From Pseudisothecium myosuroides (taxonomy: Eukaryota; Streptophyta; Bryopsida; Hypnales; Lembophyllaceae): a stretch of 64,000 bases of DNA. The stretch lies in assembly GCA_951799445.1 (NCBI GenBank), contig OX637288.1, forward strand, positions 32,653,288 to 32,717,287, read 5' to 3'. The translations under genes were made by a program, and so were the position numbers. Position 1 is the first letter of the stretch, and every line of letters begins with the position of its first letter. The notes under the pieces were generated by a model that worked only from the letters and a program-made list of their open reading frames with translations, did no database searches and was not told where the DNA came from. Of the stretch, positions 44,779 to 55,060 are shown piece by piece.

Positions 44779-46146
44779 GGGTCATTGCATGAAACACTTA
44801 TACTATTTTCTATCACTCGATGCATGTTGATTAGTTTTTTGGTTATAAATTTTGTGATTTGGCTCCAAATGATTTGAAATTTATAGACAAGGTAATGATG
44901 ACTATTATACACCTTACATAATTTTTTGGAATTTTTAAAAAATGTTTTACTATTTAAAGATAGCCCCCGATAATATGTCACACTTGCCAATTTGGAGGTT
45001 TAGGGTTACAATTTAGTACCCATAAAAACAAATTTGGAGCTGAAATTTGGTAGAGATCATGGTCTTCTAGTAGACTTGTAGCAATCTTCCAAAGGAATTC
45101 TAAAAATAATTAATTTTGTGTTGTGTGGAAGTCCACAAAGTGAGCTTCTTTCTGCTTGCATTTTAAAACACATAAAACATTATTATTGTGTTTTTTTTGG
45201 TGAATGACCATCTCCATAGAATTTTTATAAATGGCCAATTTTTATTTTATTCATTTAATTTAATTTCTTATTTTTAACTAATTAAAACACCAAAGTATCT
45301 ATTTTCTTGAGATTTGACACTTTTCTAGTTCTCCAACTTAGAGAATTTTTCTATGCATTTCCTTTGGTGGTTACCTTCATCTTAACCCCTAACTGCCTGA
45401 GGCACCAGATTTTGGTGTTTCAAAAACTTTGAAGTTAAGTGAAATCCAACCAAATTGCTATTTTTAGTAGTTTATATTTTTGGAGAACTCTTTTTGAAGT
45501 CTAGTTTTAGGATCAAACAGCCGATCTTAAAAATGAAGGATTATGATTTTTCTATTCAAGATTTTGTGCAAGGATACCCATTGCAATCTTGACTTCCCGT
45601 AGTGTTGAGGGCTCTTGGAAATGAGCCTCAAATACACTAGATCTTGGAGAAAAAATCACATTAGAAATTCATTTAAAAAAATTGTAGAATATATTTTGAA
45701 AAACCGTAAATTGATTGGGGTTGTGCATGCTAGGCTCTATAACATCATATTTTTTTAGTGACCAACTTTTTAGAGTTGACATGCAAAAAGAGAATTGAAA
45801 AATTTTCATAGTTTTAACACCCTCTTAATCAAACATTATAATCTTTCAATTTGTAAGTGATATTGTTTTCTTTTCTTTTCCTATGTAACCTCTAACATGT
45901 CTAGTTTGAATTTGTACGGTTACAATTCAAAAGAAATTGGTACAACTTATGAAAATGTTGACTTCTTGTTCAATTTAGAGTAAATTTTGAGAAGCTCCAA
46001 ACAGGCCTTGGGCATTTAGGGGTTAAAGGTTTTTACATTAGTCATATTTTTTAAATTTTTTAGAAATTATTTTTCTATTTTTAAAGTACTCCAGAAAAAA
46101 ATCATGAGTACTGTTCAAAACTGACAGGTGTTTCGTGCAATCTCCC
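44779..46146 (-). mobile_element. GCAAGAAACACC-family element with a nested TTAA element, TAAT duplication
   Basis: Starts GGGTCATTGCATGAAACACT, ends GGTGTTTCGTGCAATCTCCC; TAAT at 44775-44778 and 46147-46150. It is the reverse orientation of the 40846 copy. 45386-46022 is a separate TTAA element inserted in it, so the host element is about 730 bp. Confidence 0.75.
45386..46022. mobile_element. TTAA-flanked element, 637 bp, nested
   Basis: TTAA at 45382-45385 and 46023-46026. Ends CCCCTAACTGCCTGAGGC and GGCCTTGGGCATTTAGGGG. The unoccupied site is in the sister element at 40970-40985, where CACCTTTAAGATGAAGG is uninterrupted. Noncoding. Confidence 0.8.
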
Positions 46147-46150
46147 TAAT

Positions 46151-46345
46151 GTCAATTGCATTCTACATTATGCAAAGAAGACTGAATGGCACATATAGTA
46201 TGCTGAGCGATCTCCAATACAGTAACGTTGCAAATTTCCAACTCATTAGAACGTAATGTACTTATAATTGTGTTTATGCAGAAAACTCTCTAAGAGCTAG
46301 CTTGACACCGCTGATTGCATTAGCGCTAACTTGGAAGAATCTTAC
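46151..46345 (+). repeat. OMT upstream duplicated segment (OMT-D copy), second part
   Basis: AGTAACGTTGCAAATTTCCA and CTCTAAGAGCTAGCTTGACA match 12490-12630. It is separated from the rest of the OMT-D promoter by the 3.4-kb element. Confidence 0.6.
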
Positions 46346-47114
46346 TTAGGGTATGTTCACACTTGCTGTTAGTTAAAATTTCAGTGTCATTACAGAGGGG
46401 GTTGTTAGACACAATGTCCCACTGAGCCTCTTTCGGGGGCAGGGCTGGGATGCGGGCAGATCAGGGGCTGCTCCACAGCCCTCTGAGGACCCCACAATCT
46501 GCTTTTAATTTTGGTTTATAACTGATTTTTCCAACAAAGTAGAATAGAATGAACTAGTACACAAGATTTTCAATAAGAAAATTGAACCAATGATGTGGAT
46601 CTTGTGCCACATATTTCATTCTTGTCACATATTCATTTACATCTTGTAGCCAATTTTGTGTTGAAGTAGGAGTGGAGAGAAGCTCTTTATACTTGTGGAA
46701 TAGTGGTGGGTGAAACAAACTATGTGGGATATGTGAATTAGGACAAAAAAGAGCTCCTCCACTCATGGTTAAGTGGAAACGCAGGAATTGTGATAAAAGT
46801 CAAATTTCAAACCTCATTTAGACATAGTAGACTATATTTTTCAAAAAAACTTGAAACCAAGAAAAGTTGGGGAATCAAGTACACTTTTATCTCCAAAAAT
46901 CCGTTTGAGATTTCAATACTCCACCTAAAACTTTTGAACAAATTTCAGAGGAGGTGTTTGAAAATGTCCAAAAAAATGTCCCTTCCACCCGACCCCACCC
47001 CCTTTAGAATTTGTCTACAACTCTTACATGAGGCTTCAAAATCTAAAGCGGATTTTAGGGATAAATGTTAGCTTGCTTCTCCCACTTCTTCTAATTCAAT
47101 GTTTTTTTAAGGAG

Positions 47115-49007
47115 ATTTTAGAGTACTGTACTGACTTCTACTAAAATCCTACAAGAGTTTGGTAGTTTCTTTATGCAAACAATCTGCAATTGCATATTCA
47201 ATCACATGTACACATAATTACTTTATGAGAATCTAAGTAGTAATGTTTTTATTGTCAACCCTCCATTGTAAATATTTGTTTCATATATATGTGTAATGCA
47301 TAAATTTTGTCAACCACAACAAACTTTCATTCAAGCAATGAAAAAAATTGTACTTTTCAAGTACTTAAAAGTTATGTGTTTTTTAATTGATTTGACAAAT
47401 ACTAATCATGAAAGATATTAAAATCTTTGATATGAATATTTTCTAATCATAAATTTGAACACCAAACAAAGTAAAAATGTCAGAAAGGTTGTACAATGTT
47501 ACATACTATTAATAGCACATGTAGGTCTAGTTTGAATTGACTTTTGGCATTTGGGGAATAAATTCCATTTAATTTGCAGTAAGTTTAGAAAAAATAAATG
47601 AATTTTTAAAACTAATTAAATAAAAAATGTTTTCAAAATGTAAGCAATGATGAGCTCTAAAATTATATAGAATTGAGTACTCAGTTGGAAGAAAATAACC
47701 GAGGACAATGGTGTTCAGTTCTATAAACATGTCCCTTCCAACCCCTCTTTGCAAATTCTCCACCACTAACATTGTACCATATTCAACACTTTTCAATTTT
47801 GTTTATAGAAAATGAAGTTGTTCATAGTTACATCTCAAATTTTCTTCCTCCCTTGTTTCATTGTTATTTCAACATTTGGTGCATTACTGTACTCTTTCAA
47901 AGTAATTCTACAACTAAAAATCAATCTAATGTTATTTGAAACACTGATGAAATATTTTACCATGTTTACCTAATGGTTAAATGTATAAAAAAAAGTTAAA
48001 TTGTTTTAACAACATGTCATCAATGGACAATTAAATTTGAAATTAATACATATTTCATATCTTCTCATAAGAAGTTACATTTCTTGTAAGATACTGTCTA
48101 TGTGATAAGAGCTCTGACATGCTTTGACGTCCTACTAAACCAAAGGATTATTGTGTTTACAATACCATCTCATACAAACCTAGTAAATAAATAAATAAGT
48201 ATTTGCATCACATCCCAATATTCAAACCCAATATAATTAGCTTGAGAGAGGAAATAGTTTCCTTTTGCATTCTCAGGTAATTAGAATTTTGGATATTGAC
48301 AAGTTTCTTTATCATCATAAATCTATCAACAAGTGCTTGCAATACATGAAGGGCTGAACAATTGGCATAAGATATCCACCAACATTTTCAAAATCCCAAT
48401 GTTGTTTTGATGTAGAATATCAACATGGATTGAAAGGTATGAATTGTAAAAGGGTGTCATTCCCCCATTAAAACCACAAAGAGCTCTCTGTTATAGAAGT
48501 TGGGAGCAATTTTACTACAAAAAATTAAAATTTGACAACATTCTTGAACTAAAATTTAAACATTTCAACTTGAAAGCATGAATCGATTAAAATAGAACAA
48601 GCACTTACAAGTACATAATGAAGTGATTATTTTTTTTATTTTGAAGTCTTGAGAAACCCTTATAGAATATGATTTCAAAGAATTCAACCATGAATAATCG
48701 TTGATTCAATATTCTACTCCACGATATTGATAATGTTGAAACAATACCTTCGAATAATTGTCGATTCAATATTCCTACACCACCATATTTGAATTATTAA
48801 AACAATACATTTGATTTACAACATTGATTCAATATAACTTGGGACATTGCTGAGACAACCTTAATGGCTACTTTGTGTTTGTCATGTTGTTTCAATAATG
48901 ATGAAATATTGATTTGAAGTTCTTAAGAATTTGAGATGTAACTAGAAACGCAAGAATTGTGTTCAACGTTGAATTTTAGACTAAATTTGGACGTAATATA
49001 ATAGCTT
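47115..49007. other. Central spacer of the long-arm element
   Basis: AT-rich, noncoding. It contains two related stretches around 48660-48830 (ATTCAATATTC repeated with TTGAAACAATACC). No transposase remnant recognised. Confidence 0.5.
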
Positions 49008-49353
49008 CCTTGAAAAAACATTGAATTAGAAGAAGTGGGAGAAGCAAGCTAACATTTATCCCTAAAATCCGCTTTAGATTTTGAAGCCTCATGTAAGAGT
49101 TGTAGACAAATTCTAAAGGGGGTGGGGTCGGGTGGAAGGGACATTTTTTTGGACATTTTCAAACACCTCCTCTGAAATTTGTTCAAAAGTTTTAGGTGGA
49201 GTATTGAAATCTCAAACGGATTTTTGGAGATAAAAGTGTACTTGATTCCCCAACTTTTCTTGGTTTCAAGTTTTTTTGAAAAATATAGTCTACTATGTCT
49301 AAATGAGGTTTGAAATTTGACTTTTATCACAATTCCTGCGTTTCCACTTAACC

Positions 49354-49566
49354 ATGAGTGGAGGAGCTCTTTTTTGTCCTAATTCACATATCCCACATAG
49401 TTTGTTTCACCCACCACTATTCCACAAGTATAAAGAGCTTCTCTCCACTCCTACTTCAACACAAAATTGGCTACAAGATGTAAATGAATATGTGACAAGA
49501 ATGAAATATGTGGCACAAGATCCACATCATTGGTTCAATTTTCTTATTGAAAATCTTGTGTACTAG
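49354..49566 (+). other. 70-codon frame present identically in both arms
   Basis: Encodes a peptide ending NWLQDVNEYVTRMKYVAQDP then HHWFNFLIENLVY; the same frame is on the minus strand at 46766-46554. I do not recognise it. The Trp- and Tyr-rich ending could be a fragment of a transposon protein, but there is no family evidence and it may not be translated. Confidence 0.25.
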
Positions 49567-49799
49567 TTCATTCTATTCTACTTTGTTGGAAAAATCAGTT
49601 ATAAACCAAAATTAAAAGCAGATTGTGGGGTCCTCAGAGGGCTGTGGAGCAGCCCCTGATCTGCCCGCATCCCAGCCCTGCCCCCGAAAGAGGCTCAGTG
49701 GGACATTGTGTCTAACAACCCCCTCTGTAATGACACTGAAATTTTAACTAACAGCAAGTGTGAACATACCCTTATGTGGAGCGGACCTCAGTCGTTTCC

Positions 49800-50190
49800 A
49801 TTGCGCTACTGGAGTTCTGGAACTAGAGTGTCCAGGTGGTTGCATGCCATTGCAAACTTTTCTCTTGAGCCTGTGCCTTCAGCGGTTCAGCACTTCAGCC
49901 CCCCCTCGAGCCGAGTGTCCAGGTGGTCGTATGCCATTGCAAACTTTTCTCTTGCTGTGCCTTCAGCCCCCCCTCGAGCCGAGTGTCCAGGTGGTCGTAT
50001 GCCATTGCAAACTTTTCTCTTGCTGTGCCTTCAGCCCCCCCTCGAGCCGAGTGTCCAGGTGGTCGTATGCCATTGCAAACTTTTCTCTTGCTGTGCCTTC
50101 AGCCCCCCCTCGAGCCGAGTGTCCAGGTGGTCGTATGCCATTGCAAACTTTTCTCTTGCTGTGCCTTCAGCCCCCCCTCGAGACCTCCAA
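49800..50190 (+). repeat. 68-bp tandem repeat upstream of OMT-D
   Basis: GCCCCCCCTCGAG starts at 49898, 49966, 50034, 50102 and 50170, exactly 68 bp apart, with units containing GTGTCCAGGTGGTCGTATGC and ATTGCAAACTTTTCTCTTG. The first unit (from about 49827) is divergent. Because 68 is not a multiple of 3, all the long overlapping frames here are by-products of the repeat. Confidence 0.9.
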
Positions 50191-50214
50191 CCCTGAATTT
50201 GCTCAAATGCAGAC

Positions 50215-50391
50215 ATGGAGGACCTGGACTCTGGGCTGGAGAGTTTCATTATTAGGAAAAAGACAGGGATCCAGCTACAGTTCCTGAAATTTGGGTCACC
50301 ATGCATTTTCGATGGGAAGGAGACAGTTTACTGTTTCTATGAGATTTCGGACAAAACACAGTGTTCCGAGCTGATTTCGAGGGACTTGTGA
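50215..50391 (+). other. Small unrecognised open frame (58 residues)
   Basis: Starts MEDLDSGLESFIIRKKTG, continues IFDGKETVYCFYEISDKTQC, and ends with TGA at 50389. Codon use looks less AT-driven than the surroundings. It has no counterpart in the OMT-B or OMT-C upstream regions as far as I can see. It may be a captured exon fragment. No function assigned. Confidence 0.25.
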
Positions 50392-50399
50392 TCCAAACT

Positions 50400-51227
50400 G
50401 CAGCCCAGTGGAAACCTACTCAGAGGTCCAGGTCCACCTGGAGTGCAGCCGAGGGAGCTTCCAACCCCCCTCCAGTTCCTGGACCTCCGACTATCGTGCA
50501 GCAGGTAGAAGAGTCGAAGACGTTCCGAGGTTCCCGGCCTTCAGGACACATACGGACCTCTGTAACGCCCCACGTTGCACACGAAGCGTCGCAGAACGGC
50601 AGAAGCCGAATCGTTTTGACCGATTTCAAAATCGAGTAGGGCATGTGAATGTAGGACAAGCCCAAGCATCGCACATTGCGAAAGACCGACATCGAAGCCA
50701 ACGTCAGACACTCGATCAGACCTTCAAGCGACAAGTTTCCTCCGACTCCAGTAATAGAAGTCTGCGCACGTGCCGTCACCTTCATGTATAAATACTGAGA
50801 GACCTTCAAGCTATCACTTGAATTATGTTGGCCATTCCGAATTGGTTTCTCAGGAGGATTGGCTCGAAATTCAGCGTGCTTGGAGCGAGCTCAATCTGAG
50901 CTCATCCCTGAGTATCCTGCTGCAGGAAACTAGCCGGTACTTGCAAGTCATAGTTTACAGTCAGACTTGTCTCAGTCTAAACATTATTCAGTTCTACTGG
51001 TAGTGCAAACTTGGATTAATTGGAGTATGGGAAATTTTGTTAGAATGGCGGTATTCAATATGCCATTATTCCAGTCATCCATTTCCTTTAATTCTGAAGA
51101 GGACTGTTATAGATTTTAGAACGCACGATCTAAACACAAAAGTGCCAAGTTTGTGGAATACCACCATTTTAACGAAATTTTGGTTGCATTGATTGATTGA
51201 CAGAAGGTGCTGATCGAAGTCAAAGCG
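50400..51227 (+). promoter_or_regulatory. OMT-D promoter and leader
   Basis: CACGTG at 50767-50772 and TATAAATA at 50787-50794, in the same arrangement as OMT-C. Upstream, GAAGCGTCGCAGA and CGATTTCAAAATCGA-like sequence match 12830-12880 of OMT-B. The leader is interrupted by a MITE (51028-51182). Confidence 0.6.
51028..51182. mobile_element. GTTAAAATGGC-family MITE in the OMT-D leader
   Basis: GGGAAATTTTGTTAGAATGG at the left and CCACCATTTTAACGAAATTT at the right. OMT-B (13594-13625) and OMT-C have the leader without it. 155 bp, 46 bp before the ATG. Confidence 0.7.
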
Positions 51228-54200
51228 ATGGCAGTGATGGCGGATACACCAACGCCAGAAAACAGTAGTTCTGAGGCAGAGGCGACCATGGTGGTAGTGG
51301 ACAGTCATGTGCACCAGCTGGATCTACTCGGCGGCACTCCGCACCATCGTGCAACTGGACGTTCCCCACATTCTCGCCGCCCACGCCACGCCCCCGAATA
51401 TGGCCATGACAGCCGAGGAGCTTCTGCAGCACATGGTGAGTTGCATTTCATTGGTAAATAGTCATCATTTGGGCACAGTACGTTCTGGACCATGCATGAA
51501 GCAATCCTTTACATAAATAAATCCAGAGCTACCTAGTCAAGGTACGTAGCTGCCAAGGTTTTAGAGGAAAAAAGATCTCATTTGGGAAACTACCCAGGTA
51601 ATGATATTGTGTTGGCAGGATGCGAAGTGCCCGAGTCCGCGCAACCTTGAGAGGCTCCTTCGATCGACTGCTCACCGTCAAAGGCATGTTTGCTGAGCAC
51701 ACGACGAGTGACAGCAATGCTCGCAGGTTCTCATTAACCTGGTTGTCGAGATGTCTTGTGCCGAGGGATGGAAGCTACCGAAACGCTGCGTTGCATTTCA
51801 CCCTGAGTCCTGAGTATTCTGCCACACTGGAGCATCTGAGGTATGTGTGTCTGTAACACCGAGCTCCTTCAATAGTTAATGGTGTACTTCATTTAATTCG
51901 CATCAATAGCCAATTCGAACAAATCTATATATAAGATACAAATGGTGAGATGCCGAAGTACATGATAGATCCGAATTCTCACTGAAATTTCCGAATCCAG
52001 TCTGAGGGCTCATCAGAAGGCAACACCAAGGAAATCCCAGAAGTCCTCAGACCCATTTTCAGTCGCACTGTCGGAAACTCCATAATGGCCTCTATCAATT
52101 CCGAGGGTGTATGGATGTTTTGGATTTCTCTGACATTGTAGACTAGACTTAGTTCGGCAAAAAAATAATCTAAAATAGATACAAACTTGAGGAGAATTCT
52201 TATTTTGCAAAAAGAATCTTGAAGCATGTTTTTGTTTTTAGCATTTTTCAGACCTAATTTTCCACAATCAATTAATTATTTGGCAAATATGTAGCAATCC
52301 TGCTCGTCACATAATTACAATAATGACATCATAAGCTCTAAAGTATGTAGTTGCATTTTTGTCAAGTTTGAGATTTCTACCCCCATCCACCTCCTAGCCA
52401 CCTAAATCATTTCATTTCCTTCTGTTACTGAGGATTCATTGCTTGAATTGAATGAAATTGAGGTTGTGTGCACTGATTCAGTGTTACAGTCCACCGATCC
52501 GTTCACATCGGCACATGGAGTGAATCAGTTTGAGTATATGAAAACTCGTCGCGCCTTCTTGGAGATGTTCAAGATTGCATTCAAGGACATGGGCTCCCAT
52601 TTAATACCAAGGATGCTGTCGCAATATCATGGCTTTTGATAGTGTCCACAAACTAGTGGATGTGGGAGGGAACTCTGGAGTCATGTTGGGCGCCATCGTG
52701 GAGAAGTACCCCCACATCCGTAGCATCAACTTCGACCTTCTTGAGGTCGTAGCAACTAATCCTAGTTTTCATGGTAAGTAAATCATTTTGTCTTGCATTT
52801 TAGAATCATCAAGAGAGTGTTGATAGAAAGTTTTTCTGGTGTTCATGGTATTTGATTAAGGTAAATACACTATTTATAACATTTAAAACATTGTTTAACC
52901 CCTATTGGACCATGCATTCAAATTTGGAACAATGGATGAATGGAAATACATAAAGTCTTCATTTTTTCAAACATCTAATAATTGTAAATTCTTATGTTAA
53001 TTCTCTTACATTTATATAGTATAGATTTTCACAACTTTTTTTTGCAAATCTTCTATAGTTCAAAACTTCAAGGGATATAAGTATGTGGGACTTCAAAATC
53101 TAACTTTTTTCAAAGAATGACACTTCAAAACTTACTTGAATATATATTTAAAATGAAAAATAAAATATCACTATAATTGAAATTTAATTAATATAAGGAA
53201 AAAAATTACTTGAGAATTACAAATATTCAATCTAAGCCATTTTAAAATGAAATATCAATTTTGGATTTCCAATTTTAATTGAAAAATATTGATTAGTAAG
53301 ACAAGTGATCTAATTGTATGGATATGATTTATCAATGGATCATATTTTATAATTTTTTCTTGAAAGTTGCCACTATATTATTATTCTAATTTACATTTTA
53401 TAATGCATTTCCACTTTTACAGTGACCAATCTTTCAAAAAGAGTGGAATGCATTGTACAATATTGTTGCAATGATCTCAAAGCTTTGTAAATCTAAACAA
53501 AGATATTATAATTTTAAAAATCCAACAACCAATTTCTACATCTTGCATATTTGTAGTCCAAGCCTAATAGCCTATTGCCTAGGGAATTGTCATTACTTTG
53601 AAAGCGCTACAGTTAGAGGGAGTTTCCACAATATTTATGGCTTCAAATAAATTAATGATCACATCAAATCTTGAAATGCAAACATATACCTTTTAGAGTA
53701 TTGTAATCAAATCATAAATATAAAAAAATAAAAAATAAAAAATAAAAAAAATTGTCTATGGTGTTGAATCCATAGGTGTTGAACAAGTGGGAGGCGATAT
53801 GTTTGAGAAAGTGCCAATTGGATGTGATGCTATCTTTATGAAGGTAAATACAAAAGCACAAATCTATGGTAATATATTTTTGGAACTTCAATTTAGAAAA
53901 ATACTCTTTCACTAATCAATTACTATCACCTACCATACTAAACTTAGGCAAATAGTAGACCTGTCCATCACTATTTATTTAAAAATAAATGAAGCCAATA
54001 TTATTTGCAAAATATTGGCCTAGTAAGTTGAATAACCTTAATATTATTGACACACTATCTAAAACCTCTTACAATAAAACCTCTTACAATCATTGGAGCC
54101 TTCATGCAGGCAATTAAGTGACTTAACTATTGTATATCAAAGGAGATTAAAGTAGACTTGACCATTTTGCCTTATCAAGTTGTTAGTTTCAAGGCTACTA

Positions 54201-54738
54201 AAAACTAGATTTTGATCTGTAATACAAGAGAGACAAATTGATGAGATTAATCTGGAATTCATATTGCATTATCAACCTAAAAACAATCTCAATTAATTTA
54301 TATAGGGTGAATGATTTCTTGGTATGTCCAAGACACTGTTTACAGGGGATAAGGTAGGAGGTCCTGAAATTGCTCATTTAAGAGCTGAAACTGAATTTTG
54401 GGGAGGTGAAACGCCTCAAAATATTTTTCAGTGAATTTTCCTTGAAAGACGAGAGGAATTGCATCTAATCCAAGTCATTTCATATTTTTTTGGAACTTCT
54501 TAGAATTAGTTATGAAATTTTGAAGTTGAAGTGGCATAGGGCTCTGAAATCACCCACCCCCTAAAATGTACACTATTTGTACATCGCTGAAGGCTATGAA
54601 AAAGTAACATGTACAAGTAGTGTACATTTGAGTAGGGTGGACAATTTTAGAGCTTGTGCAATTTCAGGACCTCCTTTATTACATGATTGGAGCGACGAGC
54701 AATGCCTCAAAATCCTCACAAATTGTCACAATGCACTA
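51228..54738 (+). pseudogene. OMT-D: O-methyltransferase pseudogene, all five exons traceable
   Basis: Exon 1 (51228-51435) has 4 extra bases (AGTC) just before the MCTSW codons. Exon 2 (51619-51840) has a 4-base TCGA duplication near 51663. Exon 3 (52429-52773 by homology) has lost its TTAG acceptor (now TTAC) and has one extra T in GGCTTTTGATAG near 52637. Exon 4 (53776-53843) is intact. Exon 5 begins at 54346 and is cut after six bases by a 325-bp MITE, resumes at 54679 with LHDWSDEQC, and ends about 60 bases later at unrelated sequence, so Glu of RERT and the C-terminus are gone. The promoter boxes remain, so a noncoding transcript is possible; a methyltransferase is not. Confidence 0.9.
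54352..54676. mobile_element. AGGTAG-type MITE inside OMT-D exon 5
   Basis: Left TA then AGGTAGGAGGTCCTGAAATT; right, in reverse complement, TA then AAGGAGGTCCTGAAATTGC. TA duplicated at 54350-54351 and 54677-54678: GGGATA before and TATTACATG after, compared with GGGATATTACACG in OMT-C. Inside, the pair TGTACACTATTTGTACA and TGTACAAGTAGTGTACA forms a small hairpin. Confidence 0.8.
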
Positions 54739-55060
54739 TCTCTTGTGTTTACAGGAGTGGGTGCTTGGCCTCCCCCACCCTCGTAAGAAGAATTGTGGAC
54801 CATCGATGGGACTCAGAAGTACCGCCGCAGCCATTGATTCTTTTTTTCCAGTAAAAAATTTATTCTGTACTGCTATCAAGCACCTGTCCTTGGCTCAGCA
54901 TCAATTTTCAGAAAACAAAAAACCTTCCTCCCTTACCAGTTGGCTGTCAATTTGAATTTCAGTCAATTTCAGAAAAACAATACGGTACAGATATGTATAT
55001 ACGATCCGGATACAAAAACGCTACGGATACGAAAACACAAAAATTAACCCATATCGTTTG
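54739..55060. other. Unrelated segment replacing the end of OMT-D exon 5
   Basis: No homology to the other OMT copies. Contains a GGATAC...GGATACG repeat near 55014-55042. Origin unknown; no gene seen. Confidence 0.45.

Larger units (their letters stand above)
46349..49771. mobile_element. 3.4-kb element with about 760-bp matching inverted arms, TTA duplication
   Basis: TTA at 46346-46348 and 49772-49774; ends GGGTATGTTCACACTTGC. The arms run from 46349 to about 47114 and from about 49008 to 49771. Everywhere I compared them they match exactly, including two identical conceptual peptides in each arm (70 and 93 codons). The central 1.9 kb is AT-rich, with no transposase. TTA duplication with a GGG(T/C)ATGTTC-like tip is typical of PIF/Harbinger and resembles the tip of the 25894-31923 element, so it is probably a non-autonomous long-TIR relative. 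Confidence 0.75.

Noticed and set aside
49827..50190. CRISPR-like array
   Set aside because: The unit repeats without variable spacers and the sequence is eukaryotic.
49708..50287. Proteins of 110-175 residues across the tandem repeat
   Set aside because: All three forward frames are open because of the 68-bp unit; the peptides simply rotate the same repeat.
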